A program made the position numbers and the translations under genes. Positions 45,781-54,811 of a DNA stretch of 64,000 nt are shown here, one piece after another. Source of the DNA: Paenibacillus sp. FSL W8-0426 (GTDB lineage: Bacteria; Bacillota; Bacilli; Paenibacillales; Paenibacillaceae); contig NZ_CP150203.1 of the NCBI RefSeq assembly GCF_037969725.1, forward strand, positions 574,001 to 638,000. Reading direction: 5' to 3'. Position 1 is the first letter of the stretch; each line of letters opens with the position of its first letter. The notes beneath the pieces are model-generated. The model was not told the DNA's origin, made no database searches, and worked only from the letters and a program-made list of their open reading frames with translations.

Positions 45781-47625
45781 ATGAATGGTTTAGCAGCATC
45801 GCTCGCCAGGTCCGACGAATGGATTCGGGTACGACGACGGGTTTTCAGGCAGCTTATCGAATCGCTGCTGTACGAGCAAGTGATTCAGGAGCCTGTCATT
45901 AAGGGGCAGAAAGAGGAAGAGTACGTGTTGGTAGGGAGGACAGAAAGAGGAGAACCGGTACAATACGCATTCAGGGCTGTTCGCAAAAAAAGCTTTGGCC
46001 GGATCCGCTTGTCCGAGCAGCCGATCCTGCGCATCACGCCTGAGGGGAGCGCGGAGGCGGAATCCTTGCCGCGCTTTCTGCTGGAGATGTCCGCCGGAAT
46101 CGTCGGTACGACAGCAGAATTGCTCTCAAGGTTTGCGTCCGAGCTGGAGCAAACGCTGCTGAAGGACGCTCAAGCGGTTCGCTGGAGGTCAGGGCTGCCT
46201 GACCCGGAGACCCCGGACTACGACGAATGGGAGTCAGCCCTGATTGAAGGGCATCCATACCATCCTTGTTATAAATCGAGAATCGGGTTCACGCTGGAGG
46301 ACAATATGGCGTATGGCCCGGAATTCCGGCCCGAATTCCGAATCGTCTGGTTGGCGATCCGCCGGGAAGCGGTCGTGGTCACGCTCTCGGAAACGCTTGG
46401 CACCTACGACGAGTTCGTGCATGAGGAGCTGGGTGAGGGTGAGCTGAAGAGGTTCGGGGAAATCGTACGAGAGACGTTGCCCCACGTCGATGCGAATGAC
46501 TATGCATACGTACCTGTTCACCCGTGGCAGTGGGAACGGATCATATCGGCAGCCTGTCTGGATCAGCTTCACACTGGAGAGATCGTGTATCTTGGACAAG
46601 CCGGGGATATGTACCGTCCCCAGCAATCCATTCGCACGCTGACGAATGTTGCCGATTCGGGCAAGCCTTACGTGAAGCTGCCGATGAACATCGTGAACAC
46701 GTCTTCGGGCCGCATTTTGGCGCAGCATACGATCATGAATGCGGCGCGCATCTCCGACTGGCTGGGCAGCATCGTGACGCGAGATGTCTTTCTGGGGCAA
46801 GAGCTGGGCCTGATCGTGCTGAAGGAAATCGCGGGCATTTCGTACCGCCACCAGAAGCTGCCGGAGCTGCTCGAACGAAACGTGTATGGCTCGCTGGGTG
46901 CCATTTGGCGGGAAAGCCTGCATCCTCGGCTCGGGGCGGATGAGACAGCTCTGCCGTTTAATGCGCTGACCCAGCTTGATCGCGAGGGAAAACCGATCAT
47001 TGCTCCATGGGTGGAGCGTTATGGACTGGAGAGCTGGTCCGCTCAGTTGCTGCGCGTATCAGTAGTGCCGCTGCTTCACCTGCTGTATGCACACGGCGCA
47101 GGGCTGGAATCTCATGCGCAGAACATGATCCTCATCTTGAAGCAAGGCTGGCCGACTCGCATTGCGCTTAAAGATTTTCACGACGGCGTCCGCTACTGTC
47201 CGTCCTTGCCGCACCCGCTGGGCTATCCAAGCATCGAATATCCGCCAGCCAATCATCACGGGGTGAACCGCAATTCATTCGTGGAGAAGGAAGAGCCCGC
47301 CGAAGTGAAAGATTTCCTGCTGGATGCGCTGCTGTTCATCAACCTGACGGAGATTTCGCTTTTCCTGGAGAAGCATTACGGGTTAGGCGAGGAGGCATGG
47401 TGGGAAACGCTGGCCGGGATTATTCGGCGTTATCAGGAAAGGTTCCCGGAACTGCGGGAACGGTTCGAGCAATTCGACGTATTTTCGCCCGAGATCGAGA
47501 TCGAGCAGTTAACCCGGCGGCGCATACACGCAGGTCCAGGAGATTGTGTTCAACGGGCAGCAAATCCGCTGCATGCATACAGGCCTGTACGGCAGAACGA
47601 ACCTGTTGGAGGAGGGAACGCATGA
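45781..47625 (+). CDS. IucA/IucC family siderophore synthetase, tandem copy 1
   Basis: 614 residues. NIS synthetase with RRRVFRQLIESLLYE at the N-terminus, GHPYHPCYKSRIGF (157-170), VHPWQW (246-251), KLPMNIVNTSSGR and IALKDFHDGVR. In staphyloferrin B clusters three such enzymes (SbnC, SbnE, SbnF) perform the condensations; which one this is cannot be told from motifs alone. It is more similar to the next gene product than to the minus-strand synthetase, suggesting duplication. GGGAGG precedes the ATG. Its stop overlaps the next start (ATGA). Confidence 0.9.
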   Translation: MNGLAASLARSDEWIRVRRRVFRQLIESLLYEQVIQEPVIKGQKEEEYVLVGRTERGEPVQYAFRAVRKKSFGRIRLSEQPILRITPEGSAEAESLPRFLLEMSAGIVGTTAELLSRFASELEQTLLKDAQAVRWRSGLPDPETPDYDEWESALIEGHPYHPCYKSRIGFTLEDNMAYGPEFRPEFRIVWLAIRREAVVVTLSETLGTYDEFVHEELGEGELKRFGEIVRETLPHVDANDYAYVPVHPWQWERIISAACLDQLHTGEIVYLGQAGDMYRPQQSIRTLTNVADSGKPYVKLPMNIVNTSSGRILAQHTIMNAARISDWLGSIVTRDVFLGQELGLIVLKEIAGISYRHQKLPELLERNVYGSLGAIWRESLHPRLGADETALPFNALTQLDREGKPIIAPWVERYGLESWSAQLLRVSVVPLLHLLYAHGAGLESHAQNMILILKQGWPTRIALKDFHDGVRYCPSLPHPLGYPSIEYPPANHHGVNRNSFVEKEEPAEVKDFLLDALLFINLTEISLFLEKHYGLGEEAWWETLAGIIRRYQERFPELRERFEQFDVFSPEIEIEQLTRRRIHAGPGDCVQRAANPLHAYRPVRQNEPVGGGNA

Positions 47626-49562
47626 GTACAGAAGCAGCATGGGAGGATTCGCAGACGAGTATGGGGGATATCAAGCCAAACCCGGAGAGGGCAGAGTCAG
47701 AAAGGCAGCTGCGGCAGCAAAGACTTTACTTCGAGGCACTATCCTCCCACCACTACCCAGCTGCCCGCAGGCGCATCTTCAGGCAGCTGGTCGAATCATT
47801 GCTTTACGAGAGAATTATCCAAGCAACGTCGACCGAGCAGGCGGATGGGAACACACTATGGACGCTGGAAGGCCGAGGCCTGAATGGGGAGCAAGTGCAT
47901 TATTTCTGCAAAGGCAAAAGACATCTGACGTTTGGCCGCCTGCGGCTGACGGACGAACCGATCATGAGAGTGATGAAGCAAGGATCATGCCAAGAGCAGA
48001 AAGAGGCGGATTCCATCCCGCTTTTCCTGCTTGAAGTCGTCCGGGGAACCGGGGCTGATGAAGCAAAGCTGCTGCATTTTATCCGGGAGCTGGAGCAGAC
48101 CTTGATCAACGATACGCTGGCTCGCCATGTCCGTTCACTGCGGCAGGCTGATCCCGTGCCGGTACACGATGAAGAGTGGGAGCAGCGGGTCATCGAGGGC
48201 CATCCCTATCATCCCAGCTACAAATCACGCATCGGCTTTCGTGTGGCAGATCAGCTGAAGTATGGGCCGGAATTCGGGAATGCCATCAGGCCGTTATGGC
48301 TGGCTGTCCGCAAAGAGCGGGTGCGTGTCAGTCGTTCAGCACAAGCACGAGTGATCGGATCTGCTAACAACGGGGAATGGGTACGCGAACAGATTGGGGA
48401 AGAGACGTTATCCCGATTTGATCGGTTCCTCCGCGAAAATGGAGCCCATGCCGCCGATGCGTACACGCTGATCCCCGTACATCCCTGGCAATGGGAGTCG
48501 GTAATCACCTCCGTATTGGCAGAGGATTTGCGGAATGGATACATCGTCCCGCTGGGGATCGGCGATCACGCATACACGGCACAGCAATCCATTCGTACGC
48601 TGGCGAATCGCTCCCGTCCGGATCTGGCTTCGCTGAAGCTGTCGCTCAGCATCATCAACACGTCCACGGGCAGGGTGATCGCGCCGCACACGGTACAGAA
48701 CGCTCCCCTCATCACGGACTGGCTTCAGGGAATTGCCAGCGAAGACCCTTATCTAAGGGATGAACTGCGCGTCATCATGCTTGGCGAGATAGTCGGGGCC
48801 GCATACGATAACAGTCATGTTCCCGACATGCTCCAACCGGATGGTTACGGCGTATTGTCTTGCATCTGGAGGGAGAGCGTGTATGCGCAACTCGGAACGG
48901 GTGAATCGGTCTTGCCGTTCAACGCGCTCGCCACGCTGGATGCCGAAGGCTGCCCGGTCATCGAGCCATGGATCGGACGCTATGGCGCAGAAGCATGGTT
49001 GAACGATCTGTTGAATGTGTCAGTCCTTCCCCTTATTCACTGGTTGTTCGCCCATGGCATCGCATTGGAATCGCACGCCCAGAATATGCTGCTAATCCAC
49101 GATGATGGCAAGCCCCTTCGGATTGCCCTGAAGGATTTTCACGACGGCATCCGTTTCAAGACAGATTTGCTGGCAGAGCCCGGTCGCTGCCCGGAACTGG
49201 TGGATGTACCGGAATACCACCGCAGAGTGAACGGCAATTCGTTCCTGGTTGCGGAAGAAGCGGAAGCAGTGCGCGATTTCGTGCATGATGCCTTTTTCTT
49301 TATCAACCTGGGCGAATTGGCTTTGTTCATGCAAGAGCATTACGGCATTCCAGAGCGGCATTTCTGGAACCGAATTCGCCGAATCATCGAGCAGTACCAG
49401 CACCGATTCCCGGAACATCAAGCGAGATACGAGGCGTTTTCTTTGTTCGAGCCGGAGATCGGAGTTGAACAGCTGACGAAACGGAGGATGTATCCGGATG
49501 ACGAATTGAGAATGCATCAAGTTCCCAACCCGCTCTCTGAACCAAGCAATGTACTCTCTTAA
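47622..49562 (+). CDS. IucA/IucC family siderophore synthetase, tandem copy 2
   Basis: 646 residues. RRRIFRQLVESLLYERIIQ near 50, GHPYHPSYKSRIGF (193-206), VHPWQW, KLSLSIINTSTGR and RIALKDFHDGIR follow the same order as in copy 1, with which it is clearly paralogous. The ATG overlaps the previous stop and has GGAGGAGGG upstream; a longer in-frame reading from 47397 lies inside the previous gene. It is the last gene of the biosynthetic operon. A Fur box and a transporter operon follow within 130 bp. Confidence 0.9.
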   Translation: MSTEAAWEDSQTSMGDIKPNPERAESERQLRQQRLYFEALSSHHYPAARRRIFRQLVESLLYERIIQATSTEQADGNTLWTLEGRGLNGEQVHYFCKGKRHLTFGRLRLTDEPIMRVMKQGSCQEQKEADSIPLFLLEVVRGTGADEAKLLHFIRELEQTLINDTLARHVRSLRQADPVPVHDEEWEQRVIEGHPYHPSYKSRIGFRVADQLKYGPEFGNAIRPLWLAVRKERVRVSRSAQARVIGSANNGEWVREQIGEETLSRFDRFLRENGAHAADAYTLIPVHPWQWESVITSVLAEDLRNGYIVPLGIGDHAYTAQQSIRTLANRSRPDLASLKLSLSIINTSTGRVIAPHTVQNAPLITDWLQGIASEDPYLRDELRVIMLGEIVGAAYDNSHVPDMLQPDGYGVLSCIWRESVYAQLGTGESVLPFNALATLDAEGCPVIEPWIGRYGAEAWLNDLLNVSVLPLIHWLFAHGIALESHAQNMLLIHDDGKPLRIALKDFHDGIRFKTDLLAEPGRCPELVDVPEYHRRVNGNSFLVAEEAEAVRDFVHDAFFFINLGELALFMQEHYGIPERHFWNRIRRIIEQYQHRFPEHQARYEAFSLFEPEIGVEQLTKRRMYPDDELRMHQVPNPLSEPSNVLS

Positions 49563-49637
49563 ATGCAGCCATTCAAAAAAGTATATGAGATCAACAGATT
49601 TTTGCATGGACATAATCCGGAAAAATGGGCTATTGTC

Positions 49638-49660
49638 TTAATAATGATAATCATTATTAA
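49638..49660. promoter_or_regulatory. Fur box before the first iron-siderophore transporter
   Basis: A perfect 11-1-11 palindrome. Its 15-base core TGATAATCATTATTA (49645-49659) matches the Fur box at 13 of 14 positions. A possible -35 TTGTCT at 49633 would place the site in the promoter spacer. Confidence 0.85.
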
Positions 49661-49691
49661 TTAGCACGCAGAGAGGAGAATTGGGGGTCAT

Positions 49692-50702
49692 ATGGCAATG
49701 CAGGTAAAGAGACAAAACAAAGGCAAGTTATCTTGGGGACAATGGGCCTTGTTAGCGATATTGATGTTGGTACTGGCAGGTTGCGGGAATGCCGGGTCGG
49801 GTGCTGCAACGAACTCGGCAGTCGAAACGGGAACAACCGACACCAAGCAGGAGGAACAAGCTGCAAACGCAGTCGACACACGCACGATCACGGATGCGTA
49901 CGGTGAAGTAGATGTTCCGGCCGATGCCAGCCGCGTCGTCGTGCTGGACATCGGTGCACTGGATAATTTGCTGCAACTGGGCGTGAAACCTGTAGGAGCG
50001 CCATCGATCCTGGCACCGGGCGAGCCGTACCCGGCTTATTTGCAAGGAACGGACGGCATCGAAAACATCGGTTCCGTCAACGAGCCGAATCTGGAAGCCA
50101 TCGATGCTTTGAAACCGGACCTGATCATCGGCAATAAAGATACGCATGACGCCATTCACGATCAGTTGAAACAAATTGCGCCAACCGTTTTCGTTGAAAC
50201 GCTTGGAGTGACCTGGAAAGAAAACCTGAAGCTTCATGCGGAGGCGGTAAACAAACAGGAAGAAGGCCAAAAACTGCTGGAAGGTTACGAGCAGCGCGCT
50301 GCTGAATTGAAAGCCGCATTGGCCGGACAGGATGCCAAGGAAGTATCGCTGATCCGTCCGCGTGAGGACAAAATCCAGATTTACCTGAAAGAAACGTTTG
50401 CAGGAACGATCATGGAGGATGCCGGAATCGTGCGCCCGGCGGCCCAGCAGGAGGCAGGCTTTTCGAAGGACGTCACCGAAGAACAGATTGCCGATCTCGA
50501 CGGGGACATCATTCTCTGGTTCAATCGGGAGCAGGATGCCTTCGCCAAGTTGGAAAAAAGCCCGCTGTGGGCCACGTTGAAAGGGGTCCAAAGCAAGGCT
50601 GTGCATCCGGTCGATTGGGAATACTGGCTCAGCGGGCTGGGGATCCAAGCCGTGAACCAAGTACTGGACGATCTGAACCAATATGTGGCGAATCCATCAT
50701 AA
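49692..50702 (+). CDS. Iron-siderophore-binding lipoprotein
   Basis: 336 residues. A lipoprotein signal peptide ends at LVLAGC (Cys near residue 27), and the remainder is a FecB/FhuD-type class III binding protein: ITDAYGEVDVPADASRVVVLDIGALDNLLQLGV, then LEAIDALKPDLIIGN. It captures an iron-chelate outside the membrane for the two FecCD permeases that follow. The upstream Fur box and the preceding siderophore operon suggest that the ligand is the siderophore made here. GAGAGGAG lies upstream of the ATG. Confidence 0.9.
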   Translation: MAMQVKRQNKGKLSWGQWALLAILMLVLAGCGNAGSGAATNSAVETGTTDTKQEEQAANAVDTRTITDAYGEVDVPADASRVVVLDIGALDNLLQLGVKPVGAPSILAPGEPYPAYLQGTDGIENIGSVNEPNLEAIDALKPDLIIGNKDTHDAIHDQLKQIAPTVFVETLGVTWKENLKLHAEAVNKQEEGQKLLEGYEQRAAELKAALAGQDAKEVSLIRPREDKIQIYLKETFAGTIMEDAGIVRPAAQQEAGFSKDVTEEQIADLDGDIILWFNREQDAFAKLEKSPLWATLKGVQSKAVHPVDWEYWLSGLGIQAVNQVLDDLNQYVANPS

Positions 50703-50923
50703 GGTTTGTCCGGTGCCGGTGTAATGAAGCCGCAGAATGACGTCTATAATGAAGGATTTTTATAGCATGCGCTCGAATTGGGTCGTCAACGTGACGATCC
50801 AATTTTTCTGCATCAACAGGCTGCTGTCATTGATTCCGTTTTATATAGAAGAAACTCGGATCTTTAATCATATCGTTACCTTAGAAATAGATCAGCTATG
50901 TGGGGCAAGAGGTGGATTTAACA

Positions 50924-51925
50924 ATGAGGATGAATACAGGATTACGAGCGACGGGATTGGCCCTGCTGCTGGTTATGGTGTCTCTCGCATTTCTGGGCAG
51001 CATTATGTTTGGCATCGTGAAGGTCCCGCTGCGTTCCGTTATGGATGCGTTCTTTTCATTCGACGGTTCGCGCGAGCATTTGATCATCCGCAGCGTGCGT
51101 CTGCCGCGAGCGGTCATCGCGGTGCTGGTTGGGTCTTCGCTGGCCGTGGCCGGATGCATGATGCAGGCGGTGAGCCGCAATGCGCTTGCCGGTCCAGAGT
51201 TGTTCGGCATTAATTACGGTGCGGCACTGACCGCAGTGGTCGCATCGTTCTGGCTGGGTACGACTTCGCTGCAAATGTTTGCGTGGTCATCGCTGCTAGG
51301 TGCAGCGGTGGCAGGTTTGCTGGTATTTCTGCTCAGTTCTGCAGGCAAAGGGGCCATGTCGCCGATCAGGCTGGTATTGGCCGGTTCAACGTTGAATCTG
51401 CTGTTTGCGTCGCTGACGCAAGGCATTCTGATCATGAACGAGCAATCCCTGGATACGATGCGCTTCTGGCTCGCCGGAGCATTGACCGGAAGAGATATGG
51501 GTTTGCTGGTTCAATTGATGCCGTACATCGGCATCGGATGGGTTGGCGCGGCCATGCTTAGCAGGCAGCTGAATATTTTCGGACTTGGCGAAGAAGTAGC
51601 GCAAAGCCTTGGGCAACGAATGCTGCTGATTCGCGTGGGCTGCATTGCAGCGGTGGTACTGCTCGCAGGCAGTGCGGTCGCCATCGCCGGGCCCATCGGG
51701 TTCATCGGCCTCGCCGTGCCGCATATTGCACGGATGCTGGCCGGTGAGGACTATCGCTGGATTGTGCCGTTTTCGGCCCTGCTGGGAGCGCTTCTTTTGC
51801 TCGCGGCGGATATTGGCGCAAGATTCGTACTGCCGGGTCAGGAAATTCCGGTCGGCGTGGTAACGGCCTTTTTCGGGGCTCCATTTCTGATTTACCTTGC
51901 CCAAAGAAAGGAGAGACGTTCATGA
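50924..51925 (+). CDS. Iron-siderophore ABC permease (FecCD family), system 1
   Basis: 333 residues with about nine or ten membrane helices. FecCD markers: SVRLPRAVIAVLVGSSLAVAGCMMQAVSRNALAGPELFGI near the N-terminus and AGPIGFIGLAVPHIARMLAG with the coupling segment near 260. The ATG at 50924 has AGAGGTGG 8 bp upstream; an in-frame GTG 8 codons earlier does not. It is translationally coupled to its partner (ATGA overlap). Neither permease gene is followed by an ATPase. Confidence 0.92.
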   Translation: MRMNTGLRATGLALLLVMVSLAFLGSIMFGIVKVPLRSVMDAFFSFDGSREHLIIRSVRLPRAVIAVLVGSSLAVAGCMMQAVSRNALAGPELFGINYGAALTAVVASFWLGTTSLQMFAWSSLLGAAVAGLLVFLLSSAGKGAMSPIRLVLAGSTLNLLFASLTQGILIMNEQSLDTMRFWLAGALTGRDMGLLVQLMPYIGIGWVGAAMLSRQLNIFGLGEEVAQSLGQRMLLIRVGCIAAVVLLAGSAVAIAGPIGFIGLAVPHIARMLAGEDYRWIVPFSALLGALLLLAADIGARFVLPGQEIPVGVVTAFFGAPFLIYLAQRKERRS

Positions 51926-52929
51926 TCCCCGCTCATATTCGCAAACGTGCATCGTTGATCCTGATGGGCTTATTGTTTCTGAATGCAGGCGTGCTGGTGC
52001 TGAATGTCATGTTGGGCGAGCGCTCGATCCCGCCGATGGAAGTGCTGCGCAGCCTGATTGGAGCGGGTGACCCGGAGTATCATTTCACGATCTTCCAGCT
52101 CAGGCTGCCGCGTGTGCTAACCGGCTTTCTGGTCGGCTGCGGGCTCGCCCTCGCGGGCGCAGTGCTGCAGGTCATTACCCGCAATCCGCTGGCTTCTCCG
52201 GGTATAATTGGATTAAACGCTGGGGCGGCTGCGGCCGTGGTTGCCGTTATGGTACTGGTGCCTGCTTTCCCGATGCGGGCGATGCCATGGATTGCGTTCA
52301 GTGGAGCACTGCTCGCGGCTTCGGTCATTTATGGTCTGTCGTGGCGAAAAGGGGAGGCGGCTTCGATCTCGCGCATGCTGCTGATTGGCATTGGGATCTC
52401 CGCGATGGCCGGGGCACTGATTACCTATCTGTTAACGTTGGGCAAAATCTTTCGGGTATCCCAAGCTTCCGTATGGATGGCAGGCAGCCTGTACGGGCGA
52501 ACATGGGATCATTTCTGGCCGCTGCTTCCTTGGGTACTGATCCTGTTTCTACTATTATTATGGAAGGCAGGCGTGCTGGATTCGTTCTTGCTGGACGTGC
52601 AATCTACGGCCGGTCTTGGCGTTCGGGTGGAACCGATGAAAATGCTGTTCATTCTGATCAGCGTTGGTTTGGCGGGAGCTGCGGTTTCGATGGCGGGCAC
52701 CATCGGGTTCGTGGGATTGATGGCGCCCCATATGGCGAGAAGCATCATCGGCAGCCGAAGCCTGGTGCGATTGCCCGTTGCCGCACTGATTGGTGGGCTG
52801 ATCGTCATGCTGGCCGACCTGGCCGGGCGGCAATGGTTCGCTCCTTACGAAATTCCGGCGGGGCTAATTACTGCACTTGTCGGCGCGCCGTATATGATTT
52901 ATTTGCTGCTGGGCCGCAGGGCTATATAA
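51922..52929 (+). CDS. Iron-siderophore ABC permease (FecCD family), system 1 partner
   Basis: 335 residues, the second half of the heterodimeric pore. FQLRLPRVLTGFLVGCGLALAGAVLQVITRNPLASPGIIGLN and AGTIGFVGLMAPHMARSIIG are family signatures. The start overlaps the previous stop and AAAGGAGAG lies upstream. The next gene, a Btr-type regulator, begins 46 bp later and may be part of the same transcript. Confidence 0.92.
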   Translation: MIPAHIRKRASLILMGLLFLNAGVLVLNVMLGERSIPPMEVLRSLIGAGDPEYHFTIFQLRLPRVLTGFLVGCGLALAGAVLQVITRNPLASPGIIGLNAGAAAAVVAVMVLVPAFPMRAMPWIAFSGALLAASVIYGLSWRKGEAASISRMLLIGIGISAMAGALITYLLTLGKIFRVSQASVWMAGSLYGRTWDHFWPLLPWVLILFLLLLWKAGVLDSFLLDVQSTAGLGVRVEPMKMLFILISVGLAGAAVSMAGTIGFVGLMAPHMARSIIGSRSLVRLPVAALIGGLIVMLADLAGRQWFAPYEIPAGLITALVGAPYMIYLLLGRRAI

Positions 52930-52975
52930 TGAAGGAAAAGAATGCAGTCTGACGAAAGGCGGGTGCATCCGTTCC

Positions 52976-54586
52976 ATGTCATCTCTTTCCAACGAAGCCC
53001 AGCAGATCTATCTTTTGTCTTCCGTACGCAAACGCAGATTTCCTAAACGCAGCGGGGCCGGAAAGTTAAGGATTCCCGCATACATATTATGCTTCATTAT
53101 CGAAGGCGAGGGCGTCATCGTGCTGGACGGAGCATTGCAAAAGGTGCGGCCATTCCAGCTGTACCTGCTCGTTCCGGGCATGATCGTCGATATTCCAGAG
53201 CAAGCAAGCACGTTTGAGTATTACGGTATTTGGTTCGATCCGATCCGTTTAACGAAAAAGCAAGGAGCTTACGAGGCACGGACTGCCTCGCCATTGGCAG
53301 GAGCGCTGTCACCCGGCATGCTGCCGGTTCATCAGCCGCAATCCATCCTGCAGGCCATGGTACAGCTGTACCAATTGGGCAAAAAAGAATCCATCCGCCA
53401 TTCCTTTCAAGGAAGGATGCTGTTGGAGCAGCTGATTCATGACCTTGCCCAACAAGGGCCTGTACCGTCGGCCAAGGCCATGGATGAACGGATCGAGCGG
53501 AGCATCCTGTACATGAAGCGGAACTATCCCGGTAAAATCAGCATCGAACAGCTGGCCGAAGCGGCCGGCGGCATGTCGGCAGCAGCCTTTTCCCGGCTGT
53601 TTCGCCGAGAAACCGGCATGCCTCCGATCGAGTATTTAAGCAACGTGCGCATGGCCGAGGCCAAAGTATTGCTTAGCGCCAAGGACAGTCGCGTGAAAGA
53701 AGTGGCAGCAGAAGTCGGGTTTCGGAGCGAGTTTTACTTTAGCCGCATGTTTCAGCGAACCGTCGGCGTTTCGCCCACCCAGTACATGAAGCGAGGCATG
53801 CTGAAGGTAGCGGTGGCATCCTCCTTGAGCCTGGAAGACCACCTCAAATCACTGGGCATCGAACCGGTATGCGTTGTAGATTTGTTTCGTTACCCCGGGC
53901 AGAGCGAAGAACAGCATGCGGATCACATGAAAGACCAGCTTGCGCTGTTGCAGCAGTCCAGTCCGGATCTGATCATCGCCGACGATTATCATGCCGAGTT
54001 CCGGGACGAGTTCAAAAAGTCAGCTTCTCCGGTATTCCTTGACTTTGAAGTGTGGGATTGGAAGAGGAACTTTGAGCAAATCGCCGAACTTGTCCATCGG
54101 GAACGGGAAGCGTCCGAGATGCTGACAAGGCTGTATGTGCAGAGCGAAACGACCGGGCAGAAGCTGCGCGGCATGTTGGGAGACGAACGGCTGATGCTGA
54201 TGCAGGTCAATCACCGGGCGATCGGCATTCAGGGCCGGGCGGGTCATCCGCTGAACGAATTGATTTATGGCGAACTGGCCTTGAATCACGGCGCACCGGC
54301 ATCGGAGGAGCTGTGGCGGCTGGAGATGCAGCCGGAGGAGATTGCCATTCTGGAAGCGGAGCATGTGTTTATTCATCAGCATCATGTATTGGCTGGAAGC
54401 AGCGAACGTTATCAGGATCTGATGCGTACGCCCGCCTGGTCCGGCATGGAGGCTGTACGGCTCGGCCGCGTATATGAGATTCCGAACTGGTTTGCGATGA
54501 GCTGGACGCCGCTGGGCAGACAGCGCATCATGGTGGAGCTGCTGGACATGTTGAACGGCCGATGGCAAAGCGAAAACAGGAATTAA
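52976..54586 (+). CDS. AraC regulator fused to a siderophore-binding domain (Btr type), 1
   Basis: 536 residues. An N-terminal cupin-like region (about 1-130), the two AraC helix-turn-helices at about 165-268 (ISIEQLAEAAGGMSAAAFSRLF and KEVAAEVGFRSEFYFSRMFQ), and a C-terminal FecB/BtuF-like binding domain (about 275-530, ELALLQQSSPDLIIADDY). In B. subtilis Btr the same layout senses the cytoplasmic ferri-siderophore and activates its uptake genes. Placed after the first FecCD pair it probably activates that system or the siderophore operon. GAAAGGCGGG lies before the ATG. Confidence 0.9.
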   Translation: MSSLSNEAQQIYLLSSVRKRRFPKRSGAGKLRIPAYILCFIIEGEGVIVLDGALQKVRPFQLYLLVPGMIVDIPEQASTFEYYGIWFDPIRLTKKQGAYEARTASPLAGALSPGMLPVHQPQSILQAMVQLYQLGKKESIRHSFQGRMLLEQLIHDLAQQGPVPSAKAMDERIERSILYMKRNYPGKISIEQLAEAAGGMSAAAFSRLFRRETGMPPIEYLSNVRMAEAKVLLSAKDSRVKEVAAEVGFRSEFYFSRMFQRTVGVSPTQYMKRGMLKVAVASSLSLEDHLKSLGIEPVCVVDLFRYPGQSEEQHADHMKDQLALLQQSSPDLIIADDYHAEFRDEFKKSASPVFLDFEVWDWKRNFEQIAELVHREREASEMLTRLYVQSETTGQKLRGMLGDERLMLMQVNHRAIGIQGRAGHPLNELIYGELALNHGAPASEELWRLEMQPEEIAILEAEHVFIHQHHVLAGSSERYQDLMRTPAWSGMEAVRLGRVYEIPNWFAMSWTPLGRQRIMVELLDMLNGRWQSENRN

Positions 54587-54706
54587 GCCGCGTTGAGTTC
54601 GAATCGAACAACGATGAAGAAGGACAGGTTGCAGCCTTGGTTGCAGCGCTGTTCTTTTTTGTGCTGGAAATGGCAAGGGAATGTACATAAAGCGTTGATT
54701 TTCATT

Positions 54707-54726
54707 TATAATGATAATGATTCTCA
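54707..54726 (+). promoter_or_regulatory. -10 box and Fur box before the second Btr-type gene
   Basis: TATAAT (54707-54712) abuts TGATAATGATTCTCA (54712-54726), which matches the Fur box at 13 of 14 positions. No strong -35 is seen (TGTACA at 19 bp), as expected for an activated promoter. Confidence 0.8.
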
Positions 54727-54811
54727 ATCAACAAGAACTATACGAATCTATCTAAGCCGCAAATTTGTGGTTTCTATCATCGTTTATAACCATAGATCAG
54801 GAGTGTATGAA

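Noticed and set aside
50737..51213. A 158-codon frame before and inside the first FecCD permease gene.
   Set aside because: It overlaps the permease out of frame and has no recognisable domain or ribosome site.
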